Below are positions 1 through 7,883 of a stretch of DNA of 41,713 nucleotides, piece after piece; position 1 is the stretch's first letter; every line of letters begins with the position of its first letter. The DNA is taken from the NCBI GenBank assembly GCA_004295055.1, contig SHNJ01000013.1, positions 1-41,713 of the forward strand, written 5' to 3'. The DNA comes from Alphaproteobacteria bacterium (GTDB taxonomy: Bacteria > Pseudomonadota > Alphaproteobacteria > SHNJ01). A model generated the notes under the pieces. It had not been told where the DNA came from. It saw nothing but the letters and a program-made list of their open reading frames with translations, and searched no databases. The position numbers and the translations under genes were made by a program.

Positions 1-178
1 CCCGGCGAATTAATTGAAGATCTTCGATCAGGCGTATGGCAATCTCAACCGCCAATGCGCCGCGGTCAGCCTTGGAAAAAGCGGCTTTTTTTCGTCTTTG
101 GCGCAACAAAGCGCGGTCGAATGGCTGTTGATTCAATTTGCTTGTTCTCTGTGTAAAATGAATTAGGCTTTGTACCAT
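1..178 (-). CDS. SAM-dependent methyltransferase (BioC/NDUFAF5-like), 5' part only
   Basis: The minus strand from the ATG at 178-176 stays open to the window edge, giving 59 residues. The stretch FDRALLRQRRKKAAFSKAD (about residues 20-38) is the N-terminal signature of the BioC-like class I methyltransferases that sit divergently next to comF in many alphaproteobacteria. The catalytic Rossmann core would lie outside the window, so neither substrate nor full length can be judged. A TTG 14 codons downstream gives the N-terminus usual for the family and has AGAG about 10 nt upstream, so the true start may be there. With the ATG start, the start codon overlaps the comF ATG on the opposite strand. 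Confidence 0.72.
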   Translation of the reverse strand, partial: MVQSLIHFTQRTSKLNQQPFDRALLRQRRKKAAFSKADRGALAVEIAIRLIEDLQLIRR

Positions 179-944
179 GTTTGCCCGCAAAACAACAGCC
201 CGCTTGACGGGCGCACCCTCGGCCAATCCGGCTTCCAGATTGCTGGATCTGGTGTTGCCGCACACATGCGGCCTGTGCCGCGAGGTAATGCAATCCGGCC
301 AAAGTCTTTGCGCCGAATGTTGGAATGGGCTGCAATTTATCGTCCGGCCGCATTGCGATTGTTGCGGGTTGCCTTTTGCCTTTGATTTAGGGCCTGGGGC
401 GCTGTGCGCCAAGTGCGTTGAAAAACGGCCATCCTATGTTGCCGCACGCGCGGCATTGAAATATGACGATCACAGCAAGCAAATGATTCTCGCCTTTAAA
501 CATGGCGATAAAATTCATTTACGCGGATTGCTGGCAAAATTTTTATATCAATCCAGTAAAGATATTTTGCATGGCGCTGATTTAATCGCGCCAGTGCCGT
601 TACATTGGTGGCGCTTGGTAAAACGCAAATATAATCAGGCGGCGTTATTGTCGACAGAAATTGCCAATTATTCCAGCCTTGATCACGAACCGCATTTGTT
701 GCTGCGAAAAAAACGCACGACACCGCATGAAAATATGACGCGGGATGAACGCGAAAAAAATGTCCGGGCAGCCTTTGCCGTAAATCCAAAATATACGGAC
801 AAGGTAAAAAACAAAATTATCGTTTTGGTCGACGATGTTATGACCAGCGGCGCAACGGTCAATGAATGCGCCAAAACCCTGTTGAAACACGGCGCGGCGG
901 AGGTAAGGGTGCTAACCCTGGCCCGTGTTCTGTTCGATCATTAA
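177..944 (+). CDS. comF: ComF family amidophosphoribosyltransferase-like protein
   Basis: A 255-residue protein with the two halves typical of ComF. The N-terminal part is cysteine-rich and likely binds zinc (C31, C34, C45, C48, C60, C62, C63, C77, C80). The C-terminal phosphoribosyltransferase-fold domain carries the PRPP-binding loop VLVDDVMTSGAT near residues 216-227. In naturally competent bacteria ComF acts in the cytoplasm during DNA uptake. In alphaproteobacteria its role is not well defined, and nothing else in this window belongs to a competence apparatus. The gene is divergent from a methyltransferase, the common alphaproteobacterial arrangement. No good ribosome binding site precedes the ATG. 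Confidence 0.9.
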   Translation: MFARKTTARLTGAPSANPASRLLDLVLPHTCGLCREVMQSGQSLCAECWNGLQFIVRPHCDCCGLPFAFDLGPGALCAKCVEKRPSYVAARAALKYDDHSKQMILAFKHGDKIHLRGLLAKFLYQSSKDILHGADLIAPVPLHWWRLVKRKYNQAALLSTEIANYSSLDHEPHLLLRKKRTTPHENMTRDEREKNVRAAFAVNPKYTDKVKNKIIVLVDDVMTSGATVNECAKTLLKHGAAEVRVLTLARVLFDH

Positions 945-1046
945 TATCGTTGAATCTTTGCCTTTTCCGGTTTAGATTTGATAAAATTTTCTATCGGTAT
1001 TCCCATGAATTTGACATCAACCCCCCAAAGTGTGAAGGAGAAGTGG

Positions 1047-1343
1047 ATGAAACGCATTATTGCATTGGCGTTGGTATTGCTTGCCATTACCGCCGCCGCA
1101 GCCGTCGCCGGCGATGGCAAGGATGGCCGTTTTCAGGTTATCAATACGACGATTTCGATGCCTGGTCCGGTGAAATATGATTTGTCGCAGCCAGTGTTGG
1201 TCGATACGCAAACCGGCAGCACCTGGATTCTGGCGCAACCCGAAGGACAGATCATCGGCTGGTATCCATTGACCAAATCCGACAAAATGCCGGAACCACC
1301 GAAAAAACCAGCCGCCGCGCCGGACGCTCAGCCGAAACAATAA
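1047..1343 (+). CDS. Small exported protein of unknown function
   Basis: A 98-residue protein. I start it at 1047 because AGGAG lies at 1036-1040, just upstream, and the resulting N-terminus (MKRIIALALVLLAITAAAA) is a clear Sec signal peptide; a longer in-frame start at 978 would bury it. The mature part has one recognisable stretch, VLVDTQTGSTWIL, followed by a Trp-containing strand. This resembles the small one-domain periplasmic proteins of alphaproteobacteria that describe a value held in a cofactor-like TQTG loop, but no function is known to me. The C-terminus is Pro/Ala/Lys-rich (PEPPKKPAAAPDA) and probably disordered. It lies between comF and grxC. Confidence 0.7.
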   Translation: MKRIIALALVLLAITAAAAVAGDGKDGRFQVINTTISMPGPVKYDLSQPVLVDTQTGSTWILAQPEGQIIGWYPLTKSDKMPEPPKKPAAAPDAQPKQ

Positions 1344-1344
1344 C

Positions 1345-1422
1345 GGGATTTGGGGTTAGGGGTTTGGGTTTCGGGTGATTTTTTCAGCCTTTCCAAACCC
1401 CAAAACCCAATACCCAAAACCC
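1345..1422. repeat. G-rich / C-rich intergenic hairpin with quadruplex potential
   Basis: Directly after the stop codon at 1343 the plus strand carries five G-tracts (1345-1347, 1352-1355, 1359-1362, 1366-1368, 1373-1375) separated by 3-4 nt T-rich loops. Four C-tracts follow at 1398-1401, 1406-1408, 1413-1415 and 1420-1422. The two arms are roughly complementary, so RNA or single-stranded DNA could fold either into one long imperfect hairpin or into quadruplexes on each strand. It fills the gap before grxC, which has no visible Shine-Dalgarno. Confidence 0.7.
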
Positions 1423-1431
1423 TGTCATCCT

Positions 1432-1683
1432 ATGATTGAAATCTACACCACAACCTATTGTCCGCACTGCACCCGCGCTAAAGATTTGCTGAAGAAAAAA
1501 GGCCAAAGCTTTACCGAAATCAATTGCGAGGAAGATGAGAATGTCTGGAACGAATGCGTCAAACGTTCCGGCGGACGGCAAACCGTGCCGCAGATTTTCA
1601 TCAACGGCACTCATGTCGGCGGGGCGGATGATTTATATGCGCTGGATAAGGCCGGAAAATTGGATGGGATGTTAGGCCTATAA
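1432..1683 (+). CDS. grxC: Glutaredoxin 3
   Basis: An 83-residue dithiol glutaredoxin that would reduce protein and glutathione-mixed disulfides in the cytoplasm using glutathione. The active site is C10-P-H-C13 rather than the commoner CPYC; CPHC occurs in the family. The cis-proline motif TVPQIFI and the glutathione-binding GG pair (HVGGADDL) are both present. I chose the ATG at 1432 because it gives the canonical N-terminal beta strand MIEIYTTTYC; the longer reading from 1375 would run through the repeat hairpin. No clear ribosome binding site is seen. Position between comF and ubiG/lysC matches other alphaproteobacteria. Confidence 0.93.
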   Translation: MIEIYTTTYCPHCTRAKDLLKKKGQSFTEINCEEDENVWNECVKRSGGRQTVPQIFINGTHVGGADDLYALDKAGKLDGMLGL

Positions 1684-1703
1684 TTAAGGGGTTAATGAAT
1701 AAA

Positions 1704-1737
1704 TTGACAATTGTATCTTTATAAGATACAATTCTCT
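1704..1737 (+). promoter_or_regulatory. Near-consensus promoter with embedded 23-bp palindrome
   Basis: TTGACA at 1704-1709, a 17-nt spacer and TACAAT at 1727-1732 make a near-perfect housekeeping promoter. The ATG begins five nt after the -10 box, so the predicted start of transcription falls on or next to the start codon. A perfect 10-bp inverted repeat (ATTGTATCTT / AAGATACAAT, three-base centre TAT) spans 1710-1732, covering the spacer and the -10 box. A protein bound there would block polymerase, so I read it as a candidate operator. Confidence 0.75.
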
Positions 1738-2178
1738 ATGTCTTTAGTTGATCAAATCTCGGCTATGTATGACGCCGATCAATTCGCCCGTTTAGCTGGA
1801 AAAGATTTGGGACCTCTTGATGAAACCCATGGTCTCAGAATCCGGGCTATTAAACAAGATTTAGGTGGTTGGCCGGATGATCGGCATTTGGACGCGGAGG
1901 GATTGCGTAAATTTGCCTTGTTGGTGGTGCATCAAACCCTGCAACCTGAAATGCAGAAAGATTTCGCGCCGCATTTAAAGGGATTGTGCAAACGGCAATT
2001 GGTTCCATGGCAGTATTACGCTGTAATTAAAGATAAAATTCGCATTGCCGCGCACCGCCCACAAATTTATGGCACGCAGCTGAATGACAGTCCCGTGCAG
2101 CGGTTGGAAACAGTAGACAAGCGGCGTACGCTTTTTGGTTTGCAAACTTTAGAAGCCTATCGCGCTAGAAATCTTTAA
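1738..2178 (+). CDS. DUF6624 family protein
   Basis: A 146-residue soluble protein. The central motif ALLVVHQTLQPEMQ and the downstream DKIRIAAHRPQIYGTQ match the DUF6624 pattern (LxxQH ... DRxxxxxGxxQxYGTQ), followed by the usual C-terminal R..LFGLQTLEAY. The domain has no established biochemical role. A TTG at 1711 is in frame but lies inside the promoter, so the ATG at 1738 is the better start; it has no ribosome binding site and is probably translated from a leaderless message. Its stop codon overlaps that of the convergent ubiG by two bases. The palindromic operator upstream implies tight regulation. Confidence 0.75.
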   Translation: MSLVDQISAMYDADQFARLAGKDLGPLDETHGLRIRAIKQDLGGWPDDRHLDAEGLRKFALLVVHQTLQPEMQKDFAPHLKGLCKRQLVPWQYYAVIKDKIRIAAHRPQIYGTQLNDSPVQRLETVDKRRTLFGLQTLEAYRARNL

Positions 2179-2900
2179 ATCGCGCTAATAATATAATTCA
2201 CGCCCAGATCACCACTTAGTTTCCAATTCCGCCCAATCGGCGAAAAAGAAAATCCTTTTTGCGCGCGAATTTTGAAATCACTTTCATCAAGGATTCCGGC
2301 CAATTCTTCGGGCCTGATAAATTTATTCCAGTCATGCGTGCCCGGCGTGACCCATCCCAAAATATCTTCGGCCATTACAATCGCTTGGGCATAAGATTTC
2401 ATAGTACGGTTCAAGGTCGATAGAATTAAAATCCCGCCTGGTTTCAACACGCGGCGCAACGATTGAACGAATAATTCCACATTATCGACATGCTCGATAA
2501 TTTCCAGCGCCAATGCGACATCGAAATGTTTTTTGGCCTTGGCTAGGTTTTCAATACTTTGTTTTTGATAGGCGATCGCAAGTCCGCTTTGCTTGGCATG
2601 ATTTTGCGCAACAGTAATGGCTACTGGATCGGCATCGATGCCGGTTACATTGCCGCCAAGACGCGCCAACGGCTCGCATACTAATCCGCCGCCGCAACCC
2701 ACATCCAAAATTTCTAAACCGGAAAGCGGCGATGGCTGATTCTGTTTTATTTTAAAATGCGCCGCGATTTCACCGACGATAAATTCCAATCGTGTTGGAT
2801 TCAGCGCGTGCAACGGTTTGAATTTACCATTCTCGTTCCACCAATCGGGGGCGTCTTTGGTAAAATGATCGATTTCGCGTTGGTTGATGCTGCTGCGCAT
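2175..2900 (-). CDS. ubiG: Ubiquinone biosynthesis O-methyltransferase
   Basis: A 241-residue class I SAM methyltransferase performing the two O-methylations of ubiquinone synthesis at the inner face of the membrane. The N-terminal FTKDAPDWWNENGKFKPLHALNPTRL block is the UbiG signature, followed by motif I DVGCGGG at residues 66-72, the acidic SAM-ribose residue in GIDAD, and the C-terminal HDWNKFIRPEEL. Length matches the family. It is divergent from lysC, the standard alphaproteobacterial arrangement, with a repeat hairpin between the two. Its 3' end overlaps the DUF6624 stop by four bases. Confidence 0.95.
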   Translation of the reverse strand: MRSSINQREIDHFTKDAPDWWNENGKFKPLHALNPTRLEFIVGEIAAHFKIKQNQPSPLSGLEILDVGCGGGLVCEPLARLGGNVTGIDADPVAITVAQNHAKQSGLAIAYQKQSIENLAKAKKHFDVALALEIIEHVDNVELFVQSLRRVLKPGGILILSTLNRTMKSYAQAIVMAEDILGWVTPGTHDWNKFIRPEELAGILDESDFKIRAQKGFSFSPIGRNWKLSGDLGVNYIISAI

Positions 2901-2904
2901 AATT

Positions 2905-2994
2905 AGGTTCCAGGTTTCAGGTATCGGGTTTCAGGTTCAACAGTATATATTATTGAGCAAAACCTGGCACCTGAAACCCGACACTTGGCACCTT
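2905..2994. repeat. Inverted repeat built of degenerate GGTTTCAGG units
   Basis: Between divergent ubiG and lysC the plus strand has a G/T-rich arm at 2905-2937 with repeated GGTTTCAGG-like units, and a complementary C/A-rich arm at 2961-2994. The best-paired part is a perfect 12-bp inverted repeat, CGGGTTTCAGGT (2925-2936) with ACCTGAAACCCG (2969-2980). The AT-rich centre TATATATTATTG may hold promoter elements. The composition recalls the G-rich hairpin at 1345-1422. Confidence 0.75.
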
Positions 2995-3032
2995 ATCTTG
3001 CCTTTTTCCCAAAAACCCTTAAAATCCACCAA

Positions 3033-4244
3033 ATGGCACGTTTAGTCTTAAAATTCGGCGGTACATCAGTGGCGGATATTGCCCGCATCCGCAAAGTGGC
3101 GCGCCTGGTGAAATTGCAATTGGATTTAGGCCATGAAATTGCGGTGGTATTGTCCGCGATGGCGGGTGAAACCAATAAATTGGTAGCCTTGGCCCGCGAA
3201 ATGCAAAAAGTGCCCAATCCGCGCGAATATGATTTGATCATCTCGGCCGGGGAGCAAGTGACGGTTGGCTTATTGGCCATGGCGCTCGAAGATATCGGCG
3301 CGTCCGCAAGATCGTTTTTGGGATGGCAAATTCCGATACGCACCAGCGATCAATATGGCAATGCTTGGATCGACCAGGTCGAGGGCCAAAAATTGATCGC
3401 CCTCATGCAGCAAAAAATTATTCCGGTGATTGCCGGATTCCAAGGCGTCAGCCCGGATGGTTCGGTCACAACGCTGGGCCGCGGTGGATCGGATACCACG
3501 GCGGTTGCCGTTGCCGCTGCGGTCAAGGCGGATCAATGCGATATTTACACCGATGTCGAAGGCGTGTTCACCACCGATCCGCGCATTGTCGACAATGCCC
3601 GGAAATTGGAAAAAATTTCGTACGAAGAAATGCAGGAATTCGCCTCGCAAGGTGCGAAGGTATTGCAGCCTCAATCGGTCGAAGTTGCGCGCCGCAACAA
3701 GGTACGCGTGCAAGTATTATCCAGTTTTAAAAACGAAGCTGGCACGTTTATGGTGGATGAGAAAGAAATTTCCAATATCCGGTCGGTCAGCGGTTTGGCG
3801 TACAGCAAGGAAGACACCAAAATTGAAATCAATGGCGCCGTCCAAGATAAAGAAATTTTTGCATTGCTGGATGCGGCCAATATTCCGGTCGATATGGTTG
3901 CAAAAAATACCAGTTTGGTTTTCACCGTGCCTAAAGTCGATTTGGATCGCGCGGTAAAGATGCTGCGCCAAAGCCAGTCCAAACTTGGTTTTTCGGATAT
4001 TATGGCCGATGTCAATATAGCCAAGGTTTCTATCGTTGGGCTTGGCATTCGCAACCATCCGTCGGCCGCAGAAACTATGCTGGATACATTGACGGAAAAA
4101 TCCATTGCGATCTACGCAACAACAAAATGCGATATCAAAGTTACGGTGTTGATTGGGGCGGAGCATCTGGAATCCGCTCTGCGCGCGTTGCATGTGGCGT
4201 TCGCGCTGGATCAGGATGAAAAAACAAAATCGGTGGCGGCCTAA
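3033..4244 (+). CDS. lysC: Aspartate kinase
   Basis: A 403-residue monofunctional aspartokinase that phosphorylates L-aspartate, the first step to lysine, threonine, methionine and diaminopimelate. The kinase motif KFGGTSVAD is at residues 7-15. The catalytic-domain signature GRGGSDTTAVAVAAA lies near the middle, and two C-terminal ACT domains (around VSGLAYSKEDTKIEI and VSIVGLGI) would bind feedback effectors. I start at 3033 because it gives the standard N-terminus MARLVLKFGG; the in-frame extension to 2985 adds 16 unlikely residues. Its stop overlaps the ATG of the next gene by one base (TAATG), implying translational coupling. Confidence 0.96.
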   Translation: MARLVLKFGGTSVADIARIRKVARLVKLQLDLGHEIAVVLSAMAGETNKLVALAREMQKVPNPREYDLIISAGEQVTVGLLAMALEDIGASARSFLGWQIPIRTSDQYGNAWIDQVEGQKLIALMQQKIIPVIAGFQGVSPDGSVTTLGRGGSDTTAVAVAAAVKADQCDIYTDVEGVFTTDPRIVDNARKLEKISYEEMQEFASQGAKVLQPQSVEVARRNKVRVQVLSSFKNEAGTFMVDEKEISNIRSVSGLAYSKEDTKIEINGAVQDKEIFALLDAANIPVDMVAKNTSLVFTVPKVDLDRAVKMLRQSQSKLGFSDIMADVNIAKVSIVGLGIRNHPSAAETMLDTLTEKSIAIYATTKCDIKVTVLIGAEHLESALRALHVAFALDQDEKTKSVAA

Positions 4245-5263
4245 TGAAAAAAATCCACACCCTGGAATCCTTGATGCAAGATGGTTGCCAGTTTTTGGGA
4301 ACCAAATACGCCATTATGGGCGGGGCGATGACTTGGGTTTCCGAACGCAATCTGGTCGCGGCGATTTCAAATGCTGGCGGATTCGGCGTTGTGGCGTGCG
4401 GATCGATGACGCCGGAATTGTTGGACGCGGAAATCAAGGCCACGCAAAAACTGACCAAAAACCCGTTTGGCGTGAATTTGATCGTCATGCACCCCAAACT
4501 GGATGATTTGGCGCAAACTTGCATCAATAACCGGGTCAGCCATGTGGTGCTGGCCGGGGGTGTGCCGAAAAAAGCATTAATTCAAAAATTAAAAGACGGT
4601 GGGTGCAAGGTAATATCTTTTGCGCCGGCGTTGGTGATCGGCAAAAAACTGCTGAAGGACGGTATTGACGCATTGATCGTCGAAGGATCGGAAGCGGGTG
4701 GCCATATCGGCCCGGTCAGCACTTCGGTTCTGGCGCAAGAAATTCTGCCCAATATTTCCGAGGTGCCGGTATTTGTCGCGGGCGGTATCGGACGGGGCGA
4801 GGCGATTTTAAGTTATCTGGAAATGGGCGCGGCGGGAGTGCAATTGGGCACCCGTTTTGTGTGCGCGCGGGAATGTGTTGCGCATCCGAAATTTAAACGC
4901 GCTTTTATTAATGCCGCTTCGCGCGATGCCATGCCATCGGCGCAAATCGATCCGCGGTTTCCGGTAATTCCGGTGCGTGCATTGCAAAATGAAGGCACCA
5001 AGCGGTTTATGGAAAAACAGCGCGAAGTGATCGCCAAATACGAAAGCGGCGTTTTATCGATGGATGCGGCGCAATTGGAAATCGAGCATTTTTGGGCGGG
5101 CGCCTTGCGCCGCGCCGCCATTGATGGCGATGTGGAAAACGGATCCTTAATGGCCGGGCAGAGTGTGGGCATGGTCAGTGCCGAGCAAACCACACAAGAA
5201 ATCATTGATGAGCTGATTTATCAGGCCGACCATGCGTTAAACAACAAGATCAAGTATGCTTAA
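4244..5263 (+). CDS. Nitronate monooxygenase / 2-nitropropane dioxygenase family flavoprotein
   Basis: A 339-residue FMN-binding TIM-barrel protein of the NPD/FabK-like family. Visible motifs are the N-terminal YAIMGGAMTWVSERNLVAA, AGGFGVV, the glycine-rich phosphate-binding EGSEAGGHIGP, FVAGGIGRGEAI and GVQLGTRFV. Members oxidise nitronates or, in the FabK branch, reduce enoyl-ACP, and sequence reading alone does not separate the two. It starts on the last base of the lysC stop codon, so it is co-translated with lysC. The same pairing occurs in other alphaproteobacteria without an obvious metabolic reason. Confidence 0.88.
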   Translation: MKKIHTLESLMQDGCQFLGTKYAIMGGAMTWVSERNLVAAISNAGGFGVVACGSMTPELLDAEIKATQKLTKNPFGVNLIVMHPKLDDLAQTCINNRVSHVVLAGGVPKKALIQKLKDGGCKVISFAPALVIGKKLLKDGIDALIVEGSEAGGHIGPVSTSVLAQEILPNISEVPVFVAGGIGRGEAILSYLEMGAAGVQLGTRFVCARECVAHPKFKRAFINAASRDAMPSAQIDPRFPVIPVRALQNEGTKRFMEKQREVIAKYESGVLSMDAAQLEIEHFWAGALRRAAIDGDVENGSLMAGQSVGMVSAEQTTQEIIDELIYQADHALNNKIKYA

Positions 5264-5367
5264 ATCGGGGTTTCAGCGGCCTTAATTTGGGCACAACTCG
5301 CCCGGATAATCCGCCGCTGTTTACCGGAACTGGGTTTCGTTTGGCAACTTTCTTTGGCGCTTGGTGA

Positions 5368-7653
5368 ATGTTAACTGCTCCTGTCACCACTTCGAAAAAA
5401 CTACTTAAGGATCTGCGCGATATTATCGGCAGGTACCCGGACGCGCGCGAACGTCTGCAACAAGTGGTCAAGGCGATTGCAACCGGCATGGTGGTCGAAG
5501 TCTGTTCGGTCTATATCAAACGTCCCGGCGATTTGCTGGAATTATTCGCCACTCAAGGTTTGAATCCATCCGCAATCAATAAAACCCGCTTGCGCATCGG
5601 TGAAGGTTTGGTTGGTCTTGTTGCGTCGACCGCGCAACCGGTGGTCGCGGCTAATGCTTGGGAACATCCGAATTTTGCTTATCGCCCTGAAACCGAGGAA
5701 GAGAATTTCAAATCTTTCTGCGGCGTGCCGTTATTGCTTGGCGGCCGCGTCGTGGGCGTGCTGGTGGTGCAAAATATCAAACAGCGCCACTATAACGATG
5801 ACGATATCGAACAACTGGAAACGATCGCGATTTTGCTTGGCTATCTGATTACGTCGGGCGATTTGATCAAGCCCGAGGAACAGGTCGGCAGCGATGGCAT
5901 AGGATTGATGCCAACGCGCCTGACTGGCTTGCGGATTCATTCTGGCCTGGCGATTGGCCGCGCATTTTTATATAACGCCGCGCCGCGCATCACCCGCATG
6001 ATGTCGGATAACACGGACGAAGAATTGGCAAGGCTGCAAAAAGCGTTGGATGAAATGCACGTATCGATCAGCGGCATGATCGAGGACGCCGCCAACGATA
6101 TGCCGGTGGCGGCGGGGCAGGAACATGTCGAGGTATTGGAATCTTATCGGTTGTTTGCATCCGACAAAGGCTGGCTGAACCGCATCCGCGAGTCGATCAG
6201 AACCGGACTTTCGGCCGAGGCATCGGTGCAAAAAGTGCATAATGAAACCCGCGCCAGGATGAATTTGATCAACGATCCTTATATCCGCGCGCGCTTGTCG
6301 GATCTCGAAGATATCACCGCCCGTTTGTTGCAACATATTTTGGGCGAAGAAACATTGATGGCGCGGCATATCGCCGACCAGGATTTTATCGTCATCGCGC
6401 GGGATTTAGGCCCGGCGGCATTATTGGATTTCGACCGCAAGCGTTTGCGCGGCGTGGTATTGGAAGAAGGCTCGCAAACCGCTCATGTGGCCGTCGTCGC
6501 CCGCGCGCTGGATATTCCGGTTGTTGGCAAGATCGGCGATGCGTTGCGCCGGATTGAATCTGGCGATTCGTTGATCATCGATGGCGAGGGCGCCGAAATA
6601 TATATTCGCCCAGGCGAAGAAGTGATTCAGTCTTTCCGCGAAAATATTGTCTTGCGCGAAAAACGCAAGGCGCAATATGCGGCGGCGCGCAATTTACCGG
6701 CAATCACCGCCGATGGCGTGCCCGTATCGTTATTAATGAATGCTGGGTTGCCGATCGATATCGATCAATTGGATGCGACCAATGCCGACGGAATCGGGCT
6801 GTTCCGTACCGAAATTTCTTTCATGACTTACGGCCAGGTCCCAGGGCTTGCCGAGCAAACCGAATTTTATAAACAGATGATCGATGCCGCCGGATACCGG
6901 CATATTGTATTCCGCACCATCGATGTTGGCGGGGACAAACCATTGCCGAACATGCCGCATCATGCCGAGGAAAATCCGGCCATGGGCTGGCGCGGATTGC
7001 GCCTGGCGCTCGATATGCCGTCGTTATTGCGCCAGCAATTGCGCGCGATGCTGCGCGCATCCAAGGGCAAACGTTTGCAATTGATGTTCCCAATGGTCGC
7101 GGAAATCGCCGAATTCGATGCCGCCAAAAATTTGCTGGATATGGAGGTTAGACGGTTCAAGGAACGCGGCGAAGATTTGCCATCGCAAATCGCGGTTGGC
7201 GCGATGCTCGAAGTCCCCGCCTTGTTATGGCAGTTGCCGGCGCTTTTAAAACGCGTCGATTTTCTGTCGATCGGCAGCAACGATTTGATCCAGTTTTTAT
7301 TCGCCAGCGACCGGGGCGGGGCGCGCACATCGTTGCGGTATGATGCATTGTCGCCGCCTGTGCTGCGCGTGATACGCAATTTGGTGGAAGAATGCGATAA
7401 GGCCGGTGTGCCGTTGACCTTATGCGGAGAAATGGCGGCAAGGCCGCTCGAGGCAATGGCATTGGTCAGCCTGGGTCTGAATCGCCTGTCTATGTCGGCA
7501 TCCAGTATAGGGCCGATCAAAGCCACGATCCGCCAGTTGAATGTCGCCCAATTGCGGGCCTATATTTTGTCCTTATTGGACAGCACAGAGCATAGTATTC
7601 GAGGCAAACTGAAAGCCTTTGTTGCGGATCGGGGTATTTTAATCCAGGATTAA
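5368..7653 (+). CDS. ptsP: Phosphoenolpyruvate-protein phosphotransferase, nitrogen PTS enzyme I
   Basis: A 761-residue enzyme I of the nitrogen phosphotransferase system. It takes phosphate from phosphoenolpyruvate and passes it to NPr and then EIIA-Ntr, a regulatory cascade linked to nitrogen and potassium status. An N-terminal GAF domain (about residues 20-165) identifies PtsP rather than PtsI. The phospho-histidine domain follows, with the acceptor at H373 in GSQTAHVAVVAR. The PEP-binding barrel contains GLFRTE, the RTIDVGGDK stretch, GSNDLIQFLFA and the catalytic cysteine C686 in TLCGEMAA. Neither NPr nor EIIA-Ntr is in the window. The lysC-ptsP order is typical for the class. Confidence 0.96.
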   Translation: MLTAPVTTSKKLLKDLRDIIGRYPDARERLQQVVKAIATGMVVEVCSVYIKRPGDLLELFATQGLNPSAINKTRLRIGEGLVGLVASTAQPVVAANAWEHPNFAYRPETEEENFKSFCGVPLLLGGRVVGVLVVQNIKQRHYNDDDIEQLETIAILLGYLITSGDLIKPEEQVGSDGIGLMPTRLTGLRIHSGLAIGRAFLYNAAPRITRMMSDNTDEELARLQKALDEMHVSISGMIEDAANDMPVAAGQEHVEVLESYRLFASDKGWLNRIRESIRTGLSAEASVQKVHNETRARMNLINDPYIRARLSDLEDITARLLQHILGEETLMARHIADQDFIVIARDLGPAALLDFDRKRLRGVVLEEGSQTAHVAVVARALDIPVVGKIGDALRRIESGDSLIIDGEGAEIYIRPGEEVIQSFRENIVLREKRKAQYAAARNLPAITADGVPVSLLMNAGLPIDIDQLDATNADGIGLFRTEISFMTYGQVPGLAEQTEFYKQMIDAAGYRHIVFRTIDVGGDKPLPNMPHHAEENPAMGWRGLRLALDMPSLLRQQLRAMLRASKGKRLQLMFPMVAEIAEFDAAKNLLDMEVRRFKERGEDLPSQIAVGAMLEVPALLWQLPALLKRVDFLSIGSNDLIQFLFASDRGGARTSLRYDALSPPVLRVIRNLVEECDKAGVPLTLCGEMAARPLEAMALVSLGLNRLSMSASSIGPIKATIRQLNVAQLRAYILSLLDSTEHSIRGKLKAFVADRGILIQD

Positions 7654-7663
7654 ACATAAAAGT

Positions 7664-7813
7664 TACCCTCCCCTTGAGGGAGGGTCAAAAATGCGGTAGC
7701 ATTTTTGGGGTGGGGACTTCAGCCTATCCAATCAACAGGATTTATAATATTTACCACCGCATCCCCACCCCAAACCCGCTTTGCGGCTTTGACCCTCCCT
7801 CAAGGGGAGGGTA
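7664..7813. repeat. 150-bp inverted-repeat element (MITE-like)
   Basis: The 26 bases at 7664-7689 and 7788-7813 are perfect inverted copies. A further inner pair (TTTGGGGTGGGGA near 7703-7715 and TCCCCACCCCAAA at 7762-7774) continues the match. Each terminal arm contains its own smaller palindrome (CCCTCCCC..GAGGGAGGG). There is no open reading frame and I see no convincing target-site duplication. Elements with ends of this CCCTCCCCTTGAGGGAGGG type recur between genes in many proteobacteria, so it is best read as a non-autonomous mobile or palindromic repeat. In RNA it would make a very stable hairpin after ptsP. Confidence 0.85.
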
Positions 7814-7883
7814 GCAAATATTATATTCGTAAACTCTTTTTCCCATCTGGCAAATTATTGAAAAATAGGCTAAAAATACCTCC

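Noticed and set aside
1711-1737. TTG start for the DUF6624 gene
   Set aside because: It lies between the -35 and -10 boxes of a near-consensus promoter, so it would not be in the transcript.
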